This document shows, one piece after another, positions 44,014 to 53,329 of a stretch of 64,000 nt of DNA. Origin of the DNA: Streptomyces sp. NBC_00237 (GTDB lineage Bacteria; Actinomycetota; Actinomycetes; Streptomycetales; Streptomycetaceae); contig NZ_JAPEMT010000005.1 of NCBI RefSeq assembly GCF_026342435.1, positions 434,001 through 498,000 on the forward strand, written 5' to 3'. The notes under the pieces are model-generated. The model was not told the DNA's origin. It saw only the letters and a program-made list of their open reading frames with translations, and searched no databases. Each line of letters opens with the position of its first letter. Within the stretch, counting starts at the first letter, position 1. A program made the translations under genes and the position numbers.

Positions 44014-45117
44014 ATGAAGACGGAGCTGAGCCAGAAACTGGGAGTCGAGCACGCCCTCTTCGGCTTCACGCCGTTCCCCGCCGTGGCGGCGGCCCTCACC
44101 CGGGCGGGCGGATTCGGCGTGCTGGGCGCGGTCCGCTACTCCGCCCCCGAGGACCTCGCCCGCGACCTCGACTGGCTGGAGGCGCACACCGAGGGCAAGC
44201 CGTACGGCCTGGACGTGGTCATGCCCGCCAAGAAGGTCGAGGGCGTCACCGAGGCCGAGGTGGAGGCGATGATCCCCGAGGGGCACCGCGCGTACGTGCG
44301 CGACATCCTCGCCCGGCACGGCGTCCCCGAACTCGCCGACGGGGAAGCCTCCGGGTGGCGCATCACCGGCTGGATGGAGCAGGTCGCCCGCAACCAGCTC
44401 GACGTCGCCTTCGACTACCCGATCAAGCTCCTCGCCAACGCCCTCGGCTCACCGCCCGCCGACGTCGTCGCCCGCGCCCACTCCCACGACGTCCTCGTCG
44501 CCGCCCTCGCCGGAAGCCCCCAGCACGCACGTCGGCACGCGGAAGCCGGGATCGACGTCATCGTCGCGCAGGGCTACGAGGCGGGCGGCCACACCGGCGA
44601 GATCGCCACCATGGTCCTGGTCCCCGAAGTGGTCGACGCCGTAGGGGAGTTGCCGGTACTCGCCGCCGGAGGTATCGGTACGGGCGAGCAGATCGCCGCC
44701 GCGTTCGCCCTCGGCGCGCAGGGCGCCTGGCTCGGCTCGCTCTGGCTCACCACCGAAGAGGCCGACCTGCACTCCCGCGCCCTCACCGCGAAACTCCTCG
44801 CCGCGGGCTCCGGCGACACGGTCCGCTCCCGCGCCCTCACCGGAAAACCCGCCCGCCAGCTCCGTACCGCCTGGACCGACGCCTGGGACGACCCGAACGG
44901 TCCCGGCGCCCTCCCGATGCCGCTCCAGGGCCTCCTGGTCGCCGACGCCAACTCCCGCATCCAACGCCACGAAGTCGAACCCCTCCTCGGTACCCCGGTC
45001 GGCCAGATCGTCGGCCGCATGAACTCCGAACGCAGCGTCCAGGCCGTCTTCGACGACCTCACCCGGGGCTTCGAGAAGGCCGTCACCCGCATCAACCGCA
45101 TCGCCGGAAGGGGCTGA
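44014..45117 (+). CDS. Nitronate monooxygenase family FMN oxidoreductase
   Basis: 367 residues. TIM-barrel FMN enzyme of the NMO/2-nitropropane-dioxygenase family: LTRAGGFGVLGAV, DVIVAQGYEAGGHTGEIA and AAGGIGTGEQIAAAFALGAQ (FMN phosphate site) are present. It directly precedes an acyl-CoA ligase with 6 bp between them, and such pairs appear in actinobacterial acyl-CoA/steroid regions, so it may reduce or oxidise an acyl substrate rather than nitronates. The ATG at 44014 opens at MKTELSQKLG; no Shine-Dalgarno is seen. A TCTGAC-type palindrome lies upstream. Confidence 0.92.
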   Translation: MKTELSQKLGVEHALFGFTPFPAVAAALTRAGGFGVLGAVRYSAPEDLARDLDWLEAHTEGKPYGLDVVMPAKKVEGVTEAEVEAMIPEGHRAYVRDILARHGVPELADGEASGWRITGWMEQVARNQLDVAFDYPIKLLANALGSPPADVVARAHSHDVLVAALAGSPQHARRHAEAGIDVIVAQGYEAGGHTGEIATMVLVPEVVDAVGELPVLAAGGIGTGEQIAAAFALGAQGAWLGSLWLTTEEADLHSRALTAKLLAAGSGDTVRSRALTGKPARQLRTAWTDAWDDPNGPGALPMPLQGLLVADANSRIQRHEVEPLLGTPVGQIVGRMNSERSVQAVFDDLTRGFEKAVTRINRIAGRG

Positions 45118-45123
45118 GCGCGC

Positions 45124-46701
45124 ATGACCAAGGCCGAGACCGAGACCGCCCCGGACCCGGAGCGACCCCCGAACGGCTTCTGGGCCCAGGCCGCCGCCGA
45201 CCCCGACCGCACCGTCCTCACCGACCCCGAAGGCGCCCACTGGACCGCCTCACAACTCCACGCCAACGCCAACCAGTTGGTCCACGGCCTGCGCGCGGCC
45301 GGCCTGTCGCGCGGCGACTCCTTCGCCGTCGTCCTCCCCAACGGCGTCGCCTTCCTCACCGCCTACCTCGCCGCCTCCCAGGCGGGCCTCTACCTCGTCC
45401 CCGTCAACCACCACCTCACCGGACCGGAGATCGCCTGGATCGTCTCCGACTCCGCCGCCAAGGTCCTGATCGCCCACGAACGCTTCGGCGACACCGCCAC
45501 GGCCGCCGCGGACGCGGCGAACCTCCCCGCGTCCCACCGCTACGCCGTCGGCGACATCCCGGGCTTCACCCCGTACCCCCAACTCCTCGCCGGTCAAACG
45601 CAGTCACCCCCCGCCGACCGCACCCTCGGCTGGGTCATGAACTACACGTCCGGTACGACCGGCCGCCCGCGCGGCATCCGCCGCCCGCTCTCCGGCAAGC
45701 TTCCCGAGGAGTCCTACCTCGGCGGCTTCCTGGGCATCTTCGGCATCAGGCCCTTCGACGGGAACGTGCACCTCGTCTGCTCACCGCTCTACCACACGGC
45801 GGTCCTCCAGTTCGCGGGCGCGGCCCTGCACATCGGCCACCCTCTCGTCCTCATGGACAAGTGGACCCCGCAGGAAATGCTCCGCCTCATCGACACCCAC
45901 CGCTGCACGCACACCCACATGGTCCCCACCCAGTTCCACCGCCTCCTCGCGCTCCCGGAGGAGACCAGGCGCTCGTACGACGTCACGTCCATGCGGCACG
46001 CGATCCACGGGGCCGCGCCCTGCCCGGAGCACGTGAAGCGGGCGATGATCGACTGGTGGGGGAACTGCGTCGAGGAGTACTACGCGGCGAGCGAGGGCGG
46101 CGGTGCTTTCGCCACGGCGGAGGACTGGCTGAAGAAGCCGGGCACGGTCGGGAAGGCATGGCCGATCAGTGAACTGGCCGTCTTCGACGACGATGCGCGC
46201 CGCCTTCCGCCCGGCGAACTCGGCACCGTCTACATGAAGATGAACACGGGCGGCTTCAGCTACCACAAGGACGAGGCGAAGACGCGGAAGAACCGGATCG
46301 GGGACTTCTTCACGGTCGGTGACCTGGGCGTGCTGGACGAGGACGGCTACCTCTTCCTCCGCGACCGCAAGATCGACATGATCATCTCCGGGGGCGTGAA
46401 CATCTACCCCGCCGAGATCGAGGCGGTCCTCCTCTCCCACCCGGCGGTGGCGGACGCGGCGGTGTTCGGGATTCCGCACGCGGAGTGGGGTGAGGAGGTC
46501 AAGGCGGTGGTGGAGGCGGCCGAGGGGCACGCACCCTCGGACGCCCTGGCCTCGGCGGTCCTCGACCACTGCGCGGGGCAACTCGCGGCGTTCAAGCGCC
46601 CGAAGACGCTCGACTTCATCGCGTCGATGCCCCGCGACCCGAACGGCAAGCTCTACAAGCGTCGCTTGCGGGAGCCGTACTGGGACGGGCGGAACCTCTA
46701 G
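45124..46701 (+). CDS. Acyl-CoA synthetase (AMP-binding ligase)
   Basis: 525 residues. AMP-binding P-loop YTSGTTGRPRGI, adenylation motif SEGGG in YYAASEGGG, core GDLGVLDEDGYLFLRDR and the C-terminal lysine region PNGKLYKRRLRE. It activates a carboxylate to its CoA ester via an acyl-AMP. The substrate pocket cannot be read from sequence, but coupling to a nitronate-monooxygenase-like gene 6 bp upstream and to the TCTGAC-type site suggests fatty or steroid-derived acids. It converges on the geosmin synthase gene with 13 bp between stops. Confidence 0.93.
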   Translation: MTKAETETAPDPERPPNGFWAQAAADPDRTVLTDPEGAHWTASQLHANANQLVHGLRAAGLSRGDSFAVVLPNGVAFLTAYLAASQAGLYLVPVNHHLTGPEIAWIVSDSAAKVLIAHERFGDTATAAADAANLPASHRYAVGDIPGFTPYPQLLAGQTQSPPADRTLGWVMNYTSGTTGRPRGIRRPLSGKLPEESYLGGFLGIFGIRPFDGNVHLVCSPLYHTAVLQFAGAALHIGHPLVLMDKWTPQEMLRLIDTHRCTHTHMVPTQFHRLLALPEETRRSYDVTSMRHAIHGAAPCPEHVKRAMIDWWGNCVEEYYAASEGGGAFATAEDWLKKPGTVGKAWPISELAVFDDDARRLPPGELGTVYMKMNTGGFSYHKDEAKTRKNRIGDFFTVGDLGVLDEDGYLFLRDRKIDMIISGGVNIYPAEIEAVLLSHPAVADAAVFGIPHAEWGEEVKAVVEAAEGHAPSDALASAVLDHCAGQLAAFKRPKTLDFIASMPRDPNGKLYKRRLREPYWDGRNL

Positions 46702-46714
46702 GGGTCCGGGGAGC

Positions 46715-48997
46715 TCAGACCACACCCACTCCCCGGCCCGCCCACAGCTCTCCGACGCGTGCCGCCGACGTGCCGATTCCCGTCGGTGCCAGCCAGCCCG
46801 GCCGGGACTCGGCGGGCGGCGCGTGCAACGGGGACTCAGCGGGCTCCGCGTGCAGCCGCACCAGATCCTCCGCCCGGTACCGACGGCACCCCTCGTGCCA
46901 GGTCATGATCCCCGACAGCCAGTTCTTCAGCTCCTCCGCGTAGTGCATCAGCACCCCCCGCGCCGCCTCGTCCAGCCCGAACTCCTCGCACAGCTCCGGG
47001 ATCTCCCCGCTCAGCACGTGCTGGAACTCCGCCATCCGCGCCTTCATCAGATCGACGACCACGTCCCGCGCCTGCTCGATGCCGCACTGGAGGAAGTGCT
47101 GCACCACCAGCACCCCGTTGTGCAGCTCGCCCTCGTACTCGATCTCCTTCTGGTACGAGAAGACGTCGTTCAACAACGCCGCGTAGTCCATCGCCGCGCG
47201 TTCCATCGTCAGGAACGGCCGCGAGCGGTAGATCTCCGGCGGCAGCGTGTTCCCGTGGGAGAGCCGCGACAGGCTCATCGTCAGGTCGGAGCCGAAGGTG
47301 AAGCGGCGCATCTCGAAGTAGTCGACCGGGTCGGGCACCCGGTCCTGCGCCTGGTTGGCCAGTTCCCACAGCCAGCTCGCCGTCATGTCCTCGACGGCCT
47401 TGCGGAACTTCTTCCGGGCGTCCACCGCCATCGGCCGTGCCGTCCGCTGCCACAGATCGGCGAGCCCCCGCTCCAGCGGAGTCACCGGCACCGGCACCGG
47501 CTCGCTCTCCACGGGCATGAACAGCGACAGCCGGTCGTTGGCCGCCTTCGCCCCGGCCAGGTCCAGCGTCCGCCCGTACAGCAGCGGGAAGAGGTCGTCG
47601 CCGTATGTCCCCCAGGCCAGCCACCCGGAGGTGACGTCCAGCTCGGCGAGCGTGGCGTCCGGGTGGATTCCGGCGGAGCACAGCGGCAGGTCGTACGCCC
47701 GGATCTTCTCCTCGTTCCAGACCCCCGAACCCGGCAGCCCCGGCACCTCGTCCAGGATGCCCATGGCCCGCGCCCAGACCACCACGTTCTCCCGCGAGGC
47801 GTCGAGGTACGGGCTCAGCCGGGTCGCGTACGGCATGCCCAGATCCGGGATCTCCAGATGTCCGACCTTCTCGAAGCGGTGCACCGCCACGTTCTTCAGC
47901 CGGGCCGGAACGCCCACGGACAGCGAGCTCAGCAACTGGGCGGCGGCCGTGCCCAGTCCGGTCGGCCCGCCCAGCGCGTACGACGCCGGGCCGTGCGCGT
48001 CGTCGCCCGCGCCGTTCATGTACCGGCTGGAACGCATGTGCCACTCGTGGCCGCCGGCCTGCCAGTCCTGGAGGCCCTTGACGTACGCCAGCACGTCCAG
48101 CCGCTCCTGCGGCCCGACGCCGAACTCCGTGAAGAGCGGCTCCAGTTCGGTGAGGAAGGTCGTCTCGAACTGCTGGAGCCGCGAGGTCAGCAGATCGTTG
48201 ACGCGCTCCGCCGCCTCCTGCGTCGGGCAGTCGAGGAAGGTCTCCATCACCAGGACCCCGTTGGACAGTTCACCCTCGTCGAGGATCTCCCGCTCGTACG
48301 AGAAGAGGTCGTTGCGCAGGTGCACCCCGTCCGAGAACGCGTCGCGCAGCACGCACATCGGCCGCGAGGCGGCGATCGCGTCGGGAACCTCGGCGTTCGC
48401 CACGTACTCGACGAGCCCCGCCGACCACGGGGCGCCGCCCACCTTGCGGCGCATCTCGATGTACTCGATGGGGTTGGAGATCCGCCCCTCGCTGATGTTC
48501 ATCAGCTCCCACATCGACTCTTCGAGGAGGTGCTCGGTGGCGACCGCGAACCTGCGCCGCCACGCCTCGGTCATCGACGGGCAGGTCCGCCGCCACAGGT
48601 CGGCGAGCCCCGCCTCCACCGCGTTCGTCGGCTCGGGCACCGCCGCGCCCGCCTCCACCGGCATGAACATCGGCAGCCGGTCCAGATACGCCTTCGCGCC
48701 CACCATGTCGGGGTGGCGCTTGTACAGCTCCACGAAGTGGTCGTCGAAGAAGAACACCCACACGTACCAGTCGGTGACCAGCGCCAACTGCTCGGCCGTG
48801 CAGTCGGGATGGGTGTACGCGCACAGCAGCGCGTAGTCGTGGCTGTCGAAGTCGTGCTCGTCCCAGATGTCCGAGCCCTCGATCATGACCATCTCGCGGG
48901 CCCACGCCTTGGAGTGTGCGCGAGCATGCTCCAGATGCGGATTCAGCCGGGCCGGATACGGCATGTAGAACTCTGGCAGTGTGAAGGGCTGAGGCAT
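46715..48997 (-). CDS. geoA: Geosmin synthase (germacradienol/geosmin synthase), bifunctional terpene cyclase
   Basis: 760 residues, two fused class I terpene-synthase domains. The N-terminal half makes germacradienol from farnesyl diphosphate: acidic motif DDHFVE (residues 85-90) and Mg-binding triad NDLFSYERE. The C-terminal half (from about 390) converts it to geosmin: DDLFP in place of the aspartate-rich motif, and NDVFSYQKE. These signatures and the N-terminal PFTLPEFYMPYPARLNPHLE identify the enzyme. The start at 48997 (MPQPF) matches the family; an in-frame ATG upstream lacks homology. An upstream hairpin insulates its promoter from the acylase transcript. Confidence 0.98.
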   Translation of the reverse strand: MPQPFTLPEFYMPYPARLNPHLEHARAHSKAWAREMVMIEGSDIWDEHDFDSHDYALLCAYTHPDCTAEQLALVTDWYVWVFFFDDHFVELYKRHPDMVGAKAYLDRLPMFMPVEAGAAVPEPTNAVEAGLADLWRRTCPSMTEAWRRRFAVATEHLLEESMWELMNISEGRISNPIEYIEMRRKVGGAPWSAGLVEYVANAEVPDAIAASRPMCVLRDAFSDGVHLRNDLFSYEREILDEGELSNGVLVMETFLDCPTQEAAERVNDLLTSRLQQFETTFLTELEPLFTEFGVGPQERLDVLAYVKGLQDWQAGGHEWHMRSSRYMNGAGDDAHGPASYALGGPTGLGTAAAQLLSSLSVGVPARLKNVAVHRFEKVGHLEIPDLGMPYATRLSPYLDASRENVVVWARAMGILDEVPGLPGSGVWNEEKIRAYDLPLCSAGIHPDATLAELDVTSGWLAWGTYGDDLFPLLYGRTLDLAGAKAANDRLSLFMPVESEPVPVPVTPLERGLADLWQRTARPMAVDARKKFRKAVEDMTASWLWELANQAQDRVPDPVDYFEMRRFTFGSDLTMSLSRLSHGNTLPPEIYRSRPFLTMERAAMDYAALLNDVFSYQKEIEYEGELHNGVLVVQHFLQCGIEQARDVVVDLMKARMAEFQHVLSGEIPELCEEFGLDEAARGVLMHYAEELKNWLSGIMTWHEGCRRYRAEDLVRLHAEPAESPLHAPPAESRPGWLAPTGIGTSAARVGELWAGRGVGVV

Positions 48998-49113
48998 GGT
49001 TCGGGTGATCGCCTTCCCGGTTCGACAGCGGTTCTCGACGGTGGTCGCAGCATCGATCCGGCGCACTGGGCGCCGATCCGCCTCACGCTAGGCAGGTGGG
49101 CGGCCCGTACGGC

Positions 49114-49165
49114 ACCGGCCCCGGGCGATCACCACCGAAGTAGTGAATCTGCGCCCGGGGCCGGT
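49114..49165. terminator. 14-bp hairpin ending the acylase transcript
   Basis: ACCGGCCCCGGGCG (49114-49127) and CGCCCGGGGCCGGT (49152-49165) are exact reverse complements over a 24-nt loop, 31 bp after the acylase stop codon, just before the geosmin synthase promoter. Confidence 0.8.
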
Positions 49166-49196
49166 TAATGATCTTGTTATCGGTGAAGGAGGCCGC

Positions 49197-51593
49197 TCAC
49201 CGCTCCCTCGCCCACACCACCCTGAGCTTCGGCGAGGTCAGCACGTCCCCCTCGCAGAACCTCGACTCCACCCACTTCTCGCCCGCGTACAGCTCCGTCT
49301 GGTCGCGGTAGTGCGGCGAGTCCGGATTCGAGGACTGGCTGTACGTCAGCAGGGTCTTCGCCACCGGGCACGGTCCGCCGTTCCAGCCGACCGCCTGGAG
49401 GTAGCTCGACCCGGTGGTCACCTCGGTGTAGCCCCCGCCCGCCGCGTTCCACACGGGCTCGACCTTGTTCCACACGCCCAGCGACTCGGTCCCGCCGTGG
49501 ACGGGGATGCGCTTGCCGTTGCGTACGACGAACTGGTTCTGACCCAGCGGCGCGTCCAGCGCGATCCCCGCCGCCTGCAATTCGGCCACCGCGCCCTTCA
49601 GGGCCGAGGCGAACCCGGGGGCCGCCGTGTTGAGCCCGCGCGGCGTGCGCACCGGATCCGCCGCGGCGAACGGCGTCCTCCACCGCGTCTCCCCCGGCAC
49701 GGACGACACCAGCGCCCGCCAGAACCGGTCGAAGAGCAGCGCCCCCCGGCTCCCGGTGTCCATCTTCCGGTCCCACCGCTGCAACACCGCGCACGCGGCG
49801 CCGAGTTGGAGCTCCTCGCAGCCCTTCACGACCTCGTCCACCGTCAGGTCCGCAGCCGGAACCCGGTTGGCGAACTGCTGCCTCTGGAGGTCGGCGACCG
49901 TCAGCCGACCCTTCTTCGCCATCGCCGCCACGTCCTCGACCGCGCCGCGCGTACGCATCGAGCGCTGCGTGCCGAGGGTGCCGAAGACCCGCTCGTACCC
50001 GGTGATCGGCCGGTCGGCGTTGGTCAGCCAAGCGCTGTCGTTGGAGTTCTCGGCGTACGGCGCGTTCTTCAGCGTCGGCATCTTCGAAGGCCCGAAGATC
50101 CCCGGCTCGACGGCGTCCTCGTCACGACCCAGCGCGCAGTCCGTCCGCGCACCGTCCAGGACCGCCAGCCCCGCCGAGGGATACGTGACCCTGCCGAGCG
50201 GCGTCGAGCACCGCTGCGCCAGGTCGTCCGTGATGCGCGGCAGCACCTGCGACTGCGTGAAGAGCGAACCGCCCGAGGAGTCGGAGGCGATCGTGTTCAC
50301 CCACGGCAGCCCCTGCGTCCGGCGCAGCGCGTCCTCGACACCCGCCACGTCCCGCGCCTTGCCGAACCCGAGCGCGGTGTCCCCGGCGCGCAGGTTCGTC
50401 GCGTTGGGGTCGTTCAGCGCGTACGCCGTCGTGGCCGTCCAGGGCAGCGGAAGCTGCGCGCCGAGCCCGGTGACGACGGGCCCGTACCGGGTCCACCACT
50501 GGGTGCGGGTCACCGGCTCGCCGTCCTTGACCGGCACGGTCACGGTCCGCTTCGTCATCGCCTCCCGCTTGCCGTCCACGACGTACACCGTCGGGTCGTC
50601 GGGGGCGAGTGTGAGCTGATGGAGGTTCATGGTGGTGCCGGTGGCGACCGTGTGGCTCCAGGCGATCCGCGAGGTGTGCCCGATCGACATCGTCGTCGAA
50701 CCGACCAACGACCCGCCCATGACGTTGAGTTCACCCGGAATGGTCTGCTGCGACTGCCAGAACCGCCGCCCGCCCGACCACGGGTAGTGCGGATTGCCGA
50801 GCAGCAGCCCCCGCCCGTTCGCCGTCGTCCTCCCGCTGAACGCGACGGCGTTGGACCCCATCGCCGCGTCCGAGGTGTCGAAGAACTTCCGCGCGGCCTC
50901 ACCCGGGTCCACCGGCGTCGCGCCGCCACGGGACTGCGCACCTGCACGCGGAGCCGCCGCGCCCGGCGGCTTCGCGGCGGTGATCCCGTCGACGCCCCGC
51001 CCCTGCCCGCCCAGCACGGAGAACGCGTAGTTCAGATGCTGTACGTCCGTCAGCGACACCGGCCGCACCCACGGGGCGCCCTTGCACGTCGGATCGCTCA
51101 CCCGGTGCTGCTTCAGCCAGGCGTTGTACCCGGCCGTCCAGCCCCGCATCAGCTCCCTGACCTGCTTGCCGGGACCCACGGGTGCGGGCCGCGCCATCAG
51201 CTTTTCGACGGTACCGGCCTCCCGGACGCCCTGGAAGAACAAGTCGCTCGCCAGGTTCGTCGACGCCGACGACAGCGAGCCGTCCGGTTTCCCGTCCGCA
51301 CCGAAGAACCGCGAGCGCTCTCCCCGTACGGTCGCGAAGCCCTCGGCCAGGGTGCACGTCTGGTCGGTGGCCTGCGCCCAGCCGTTGCCGAAGCCGAGGT
51401 TGGCGTAGTCCTTGGCGAGGATGTGTGGAATGCCGTATTCGGTGTACCGGATGAGGGCGGAGAGCCCGCCGCCCGAGGGGCGGCGCTCCTGGCCCCGGCC
51501 GTCGGCCGAAGCCGTTGGCGACAGTGCGGTGGCCGCGGTGAGCAGGGCGACCGCGGCGACGGTGAGGGATCTCGTACGGGTCCGGAGGGACAA
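49197..51593 (-). CDS. Penicillin acylase family Ntn-hydrolase (AHL/lipopeptide acylase-like)
   Basis: About 798 residues. Secreted precursor: signal peptide (TRSLTVAAVALLTAATALSP), alpha chain, spacer, then the auto-cleavage Ser at AMGSNAVAFSG that becomes the N-terminal nucleophile, and beta chain with NPHYPW and an NDSAWLTNAD segment. The length and layout match Streptomyces AHL/cyclic-lipopeptide acylases of the AhlM type (as recalled), which release fatty acid from signals or lipopeptides. TTG at 51593 has GGGAGG four bases upstream; a TTG at 51608 is the alternative. It is divergent from an acyl-CoA ligase. Confidence 0.9.
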   Translation of the reverse strand: MSLRTRTRSLTVAAVALLTAATALSPTASADGRGQERRPSGGGLSALIRYTEYGIPHILAKDYANLGFGNGWAQATDQTCTLAEGFATVRGERSRFFGADGKPDGSLSSASTNLASDLFFQGVREAGTVEKLMARPAPVGPGKQVRELMRGWTAGYNAWLKQHRVSDPTCKGAPWVRPVSLTDVQHLNYAFSVLGGQGRGVDGITAAKPPGAAAPRAGAQSRGGATPVDPGEAARKFFDTSDAAMGSNAVAFSGRTTANGRGLLLGNPHYPWSGGRRFWQSQQTIPGELNVMGGSLVGSTTMSIGHTSRIAWSHTVATGTTMNLHQLTLAPDDPTVYVVDGKREAMTKRTVTVPVKDGEPVTRTQWWTRYGPVVTGLGAQLPLPWTATTAYALNDPNATNLRAGDTALGFGKARDVAGVEDALRRTQGLPWVNTIASDSSGGSLFTQSQVLPRITDDLAQRCSTPLGRVTYPSAGLAVLDGARTDCALGRDEDAVEPGIFGPSKMPTLKNAPYAENSNDSAWLTNADRPITGYERVFGTLGTQRSMRTRGAVEDVAAMAKKGRLTVADLQRQQFANRVPAADLTVDEVVKGCEELQLGAACAVLQRWDRKMDTGSRGALLFDRFWRALVSSVPGETRWRTPFAAADPVRTPRGLNTAAPGFASALKGAVAELQAAGIALDAPLGQNQFVVRNGKRIPVHGGTESLGVWNKVEPVWNAAGGGYTEVTTGSSYLQAVGWNGGPCPVAKTLLTYSQSSNPDSPHYRDQTELYAGEKWVESRFCEGDVLTSPKLRVVWARER

Positions 51594-51663
51594 CGTGCCT
51601 CCCAACAAGGCGTCGCAACAGAGGAGTTGCGAGAGTCGGCCGTGACATGTGGTGCCACTCAGT

Positions 51664-51704
51664 CATTACCGGTCGGTACCTGTCAACATCCCGGACGGTA
51701 TGTC
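51664..51704. promoter_or_regulatory. Paired CCGGnCGGTA motifs in the acylase / ligase divergent promoter
   Basis: CATTACCGGTCGGTACCTGTC (first 20 bases from 51664) and CATCCCGGACGGTATGTC (51687-51704) share CAT, CCGGnCGGTA and TGTC, 23 bp apart. TACCGGTCGGTA also has inverted symmetry. Candidate shared operator. Confidence 0.45.
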
Positions 51705-51754
51705 GCTGCTTCGATTCTCTTGATTTGGCGCGCACGGCACCGCAGGATCACGCC

Positions 51755-53299
51755 ATGACGACACCAGGGACCCCCGGCCTCCCTTCCAGCCTTCCGTCCG
51801 GCCTTCCCTCCGGCCTCCTCGACGGCACTGTCGACGGCGTGCTGCGCGCCACCGCCCGCCGCACCCCCGACCGCCTCGCCCTGCACTACCGGGACCGTTC
51901 CTGGACGTACGCCGAACTCGACGCGGCCGTCAGCACCGCCGCCGCCCACCTGCGCACCGACCGCCGCCTCGACGAGGGCGACCGGGTCGCCACGTACGGC
52001 CACAACTCGGACGCGTACCTGATCACCTACCTGGCCTGCGCCCGCGCCGGACTCATCCACGTCCCGGTCAACCAGAACCTCACCGGCGACGACCTGACGT
52101 ACATCCTGGGCCAGTCCGGCAGCTCCCTCGTGCTGGCCGACCCGGACCTCGCCGACCGCGTCCCCGGGGGTTTCGCGGTCCTTCCGCTGCGCGACGCGCC
52201 CGACTCGCTCCTGGAGGTGCTGACGACCCCGGTCCCGTACGCGTCGGACCACGACCCGCTCGCCCCCGTGCAGCTCCTCTACACCTCGGGCACCACCGCC
52301 GACCCCAAGGGCGCGATCATGACGCACCGCGCCCTGGTGCACGAGTACGCCAGCGCCATCGAGGCGTTGGACCTCACCGAGGCCGACCGCCCCGTCCACG
52401 CCCTGCCGCTCTACCACTCGGCCCAGATGCACGTCTTCCTCCTCCCCTACCTCGCGGTCGGCGCGGAGAACACCCTCCTGGACGGGCCCGCGGCGGGCGC
52501 GCTCTTCGACCTGGTCGAGGCGGGCCGCGCGGACAGCTTCTTCGCCCCGCCCACGGTGTGGATCTCGATCGCCAACCACCCCGATTTCGGGACCCGTTCG
52601 CTGGAAGGGCTCCGCAAAGCCTTCTACGGGGCTTCGATCATGCCGGTCCCGGTCCTGGAGCGGCTCCGCGCCCGCCTCCCCGCCCTGGCCTTCTACAACT
52701 GCTTCGGCCAGAGCGAGATCGGCCCGCTCGCCACCGTGCTGCGCCCCGAGGAGCACGAGGGCCGGATGGACTCGTGCGGCCGTCCCGTACGGCACGTCGA
52801 GGCGCGCGTCGTCGACGAGAAGGGCACGGAGGTCCCGGACGGCACGGCGGGCGAGATCGCCTACCGTTCACCCCAACTCTGCCTCGGCTACTGGGGCATG
52901 GACGACAGCGGCCTCTTCACGGACGGCTGGTTCCGCTCGGGCGACCTGGCGGTGCGCGACGCCGAGGGCTACTTCACGATCGTCGACCGGGTGAAGGACG
53001 TCATCAACTCCGGGGGAGTGCTGGTCGCCTCCCGCCAGGTCGAGGACGCCCTCTACACGCACCCGTCGGTCGCCGAGGCGGCGGTGATCGGGCTGCCGGA
53101 CGAGCGCTGGATCGAGGCGGTCACGGCCGTCGTCGTACCGCGCGACACCGACCTGACGGAGAATCAACTCCTGGCCTACGCGCGCGAGAAGCTCGCCCAC
53201 TTCAAGGCGCCGAAGCGCATCGTGTTCGTGGACGAGCTGCCGCGCAACGCGAGCGGGAAGATCCTCAAGCGGGAACTCCGGGACAGGTTCTCCACGTAG
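51755..53299 (+). CDS. Acyl-CoA synthetase (AMP-binding ligase)
   Basis: 514 residues. P-loop YTSGTTADPKGAIM, adenylation motif FGQSEIG, SGDLAVRDAEGYFTIVDR and the C-terminal catalytic Lys in NASGKILKRELR. It activates an acyl acid to its CoA ester. The N-terminus is extended by a small repeat (LPSSLPSGLPSGLL). AGGA lies seven bases before the ATG. Its promoter faces that of the secreted penicillin-acylase-type enzyme, so an attractive but unproven idea is that it activates fatty acids freed by the acylase. Convergent with paaK, 30 bp apart. Confidence 0.92.
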   Translation: MTTPGTPGLPSSLPSGLPSGLLDGTVDGVLRATARRTPDRLALHYRDRSWTYAELDAAVSTAAAHLRTDRRLDEGDRVATYGHNSDAYLITYLACARAGLIHVPVNQNLTGDDLTYILGQSGSSLVLADPDLADRVPGGFAVLPLRDAPDSLLEVLTTPVPYASDHDPLAPVQLLYTSGTTADPKGAIMTHRALVHEYASAIEALDLTEADRPVHALPLYHSAQMHVFLLPYLAVGAENTLLDGPAAGALFDLVEAGRADSFFAPPTVWISIANHPDFGTRSLEGLRKAFYGASIMPVPVLERLRARLPALAFYNCFGQSEIGPLATVLRPEEHEGRMDSCGRPVRHVEARVVDEKGTEVPDGTAGEIAYRSPQLCLGYWGMDDSGLFTDGWFRSGDLAVRDAEGYFTIVDRVKDVINSGGVLVASRQVEDALYTHPSVAEAAVIGLPDERWIEAVTAVVVPRDTDLTENQLLAYAREKLAHFKAPKRIVFVDELPRNASGKILKRELRDRFST

Positions 53300-53329
53300 C
53301 GGGAGGGGCGGAAGGGACTCGCCCTGCGG

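Noticed and set aside
46490..49168. 892-codon plus-strand frame antisense to geosmin synthase
   Set aside because: The minus-strand gene carries DDHFVE and NDLFSYERE motifs; the antisense frame has none.
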